From CAYXVF01 sp964468125 (GTDB lineage: Bacteria > Myxococcota > XYA12-FULL-58-9 > CAYXVF01), in NCBI GenBank assembly GCA_964468125.1, contig CAYXVF010000003.1, forward strand, positions 1 to 64,000: DNA of 64,000 bases, in the 5' to 3' direction. Positions 63,309-64,000 of this stretch are shown piece after piece; position 1 is the stretch's first letter, and each line of letters opens with the position of its first letter. The position numbers were made by a program, and so were the translations under genes. The notes below the pieces were generated by a model, which was given only the letters and a program-made list of their open reading frames with translations, did not search any database and was not told the origin of the DNA.

Positions 63309-64000
63309 CAGAAGAACGTCTCCCCGAGCGACAGGTTGAACTGGGCACCGTCCGGTGAAAAGCCGAGGGTGAAGGAAAACGCATAGAGCAGATCGTGCGA
63401 AGCGCGCACACCGACGCCACCCGCGTAGCGAAGCGGCCCTTCGAACAAACTGTCGAGCTCGTTGCCCACTCGGCCCACGTCGACAAAGAACGTGGGCGCG
63501 AGCTCGAGACCCAGTCCGCCGAGGTCGTAGACTGGGAAGCTGTACTCGATCGCGCCCCACCAGCCGAGCTCGTCCCGAAAACGCCCGCGCCGGTACCCCC
63601 GCAGAATGCTGCTGCCGCCGTAGCTCACGAGCTGGTCGAAGGGCACCTGGTCCCCCTCGCGCAAAGGAAAGGCGGCGTTGGCCCCCGCTTTGAACGCAAA
63701 CACTCGGTTGCGCGGCAGAACCTCCAGGTAGTGCACCATGCGCAGCTCGAGGTAGCCCGCGGAGAACGCGTCGCCGTCGACGTCCGTGAGCGCCCGGCCA
63801 TCGAGCTCGATGAGTCCGCCACGGGTCGGCTTGCCGCTGCTGTCGATACTGCTCAGAGCGAGATGCGCGCCGAGGGCGATGAAGTCGAGGTTTTGCTGAA
63901 ACCCCGGAGGCGGCGCTACATCCGGGTCGCTACCCACCGGAGGCGCGCGTGGTCCTTCACCGGGCAGCAGAGTTTGGCGCAGGTACTCGAAGCGCGCCGT
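63308..64000 (-). CDS. Omp85/BamA-like outer-membrane barrel, C-terminal part
   Basis: At least 230 residues; the 5' end lies beyond position 64000. The visible part is the C-terminal membrane beta-barrel of the bacterial surface antigen family: the conserved loop-6 motif in SYGGSSILRGYRRGRF, strands such as GWWGAIEYSFPVYDL and APTFFVDVGRVG, and a C-terminal Phe pair (ETFF) that fits a barrel-insertion signal. No POTRA domain is in view, so BamA, TamA or a patatin-type barrel cannot be told apart. It overlaps the start of the kinase-like lipoprotein by one base. Confidence 0.8.
   Translation of the reverse strand, partial: TARFEYLRQTLLPGEGPRAPPVGSDPDVAPPPGFQQNLDFIALGAHLALSSIDSSGKPTRGGLIELDGRALTDVDGDAFSAGYLELRMVHYLEVLPRNRVFAFKAGANAAFPLREGDQVPFDQLVSYGGSSILRGYRRGRFRDELGWWGAIEYSFPVYDLGGLGLELAPTFFVDVGRVGNELDSLFEGPLRYAGGVGVRASHDLLYAFSFTLGFSPDGAQFNLSLGETFF

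Overview
The window is GC-rich chromosomal DNA from a Gram-negative bacterium, most likely Myxococcota or a close relative. This is inferred from a MYXO-CTERM-like C-terminal anchor (46093-48276), a PilZ/serine-threonine kinase fusion, many Cys-lipoproteins, a cdaA-cdaR-glmM cluster, and the mix of NtrC-type, NarL-type and Crp-type regulators. No rRNA, tRNA, CRISPR array or intact mobile element was seen.

Layout. 1-2197: graveyard of decayed insertion sequences (two internally deleted IS4-type copies, an IS110 piece, an ISL3-like tail) around a lytic transglycosylase gene. 2198-11191: a giant BNR/VPS10-like secreted protein, a DUF2306 membrane protein, a NarL-type two-component pair, a rhodanese, a CrtI-like FAD oxidoreductase and a VIT-type metal transporter. 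11185-18675: a repeat-rich lipoprotein split by an amber codon, DUF202, DUF885, an M28 peptidase, a secreted unknown and PPK2. 18682-24510: intact SelO, a lipoprotein, a cytochrome c and a CobW GTPase, mixed with broken rimK, iorA, quinone-oxidoreductase and SDR genes carrying internal deletions, nonsense codons and an inversion. 24511-34493: an NtrY/NtrC-like pair divergent from a MacA-MacB-FtsX-FtsX export operon headed by a good sigma-54 promoter match. 34561-44957: PilZ-kinase fusion, SCP2-like protein, SDR with a long N-terminal extension, a double-length Crp-family regulator, metX-hom, a coiled-coil protein, a sulfotransferase and an unknown. 44954-46110: fused gene fragments. 46093-52181: MYXO-CTERM-like protein, pectinacetylesterase-like lipoprotein, Dam-type methylase and P5C dehydrogenase. 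52255-58557: tsaE, nnrED, pdxJ, glmM, cdaR and cdaA, all on the minus strand (cell wall precursor, c-di-AMP and B6/NAD housekeeping). 58749-64000: transaldolase, a membrane protein, a phosphoesterase lipoprotein, a kinase-like lipoprotein and the C-terminal part of an Omp85/BamA-like barrel that runs off the window.

Most interesting: the sigma-54-controlled ABC export locus with its own two-component pair; a regulator made of two complete Crp modules in one chain; a lipoprotein with what look like atypical-kinase motifs, coupled by a 1-nt overlap to an Omp85 barrel; and a striking concentration of genes broken by clean internal deletions, one of them exactly between short repeats, beside intact housekeeping genes.
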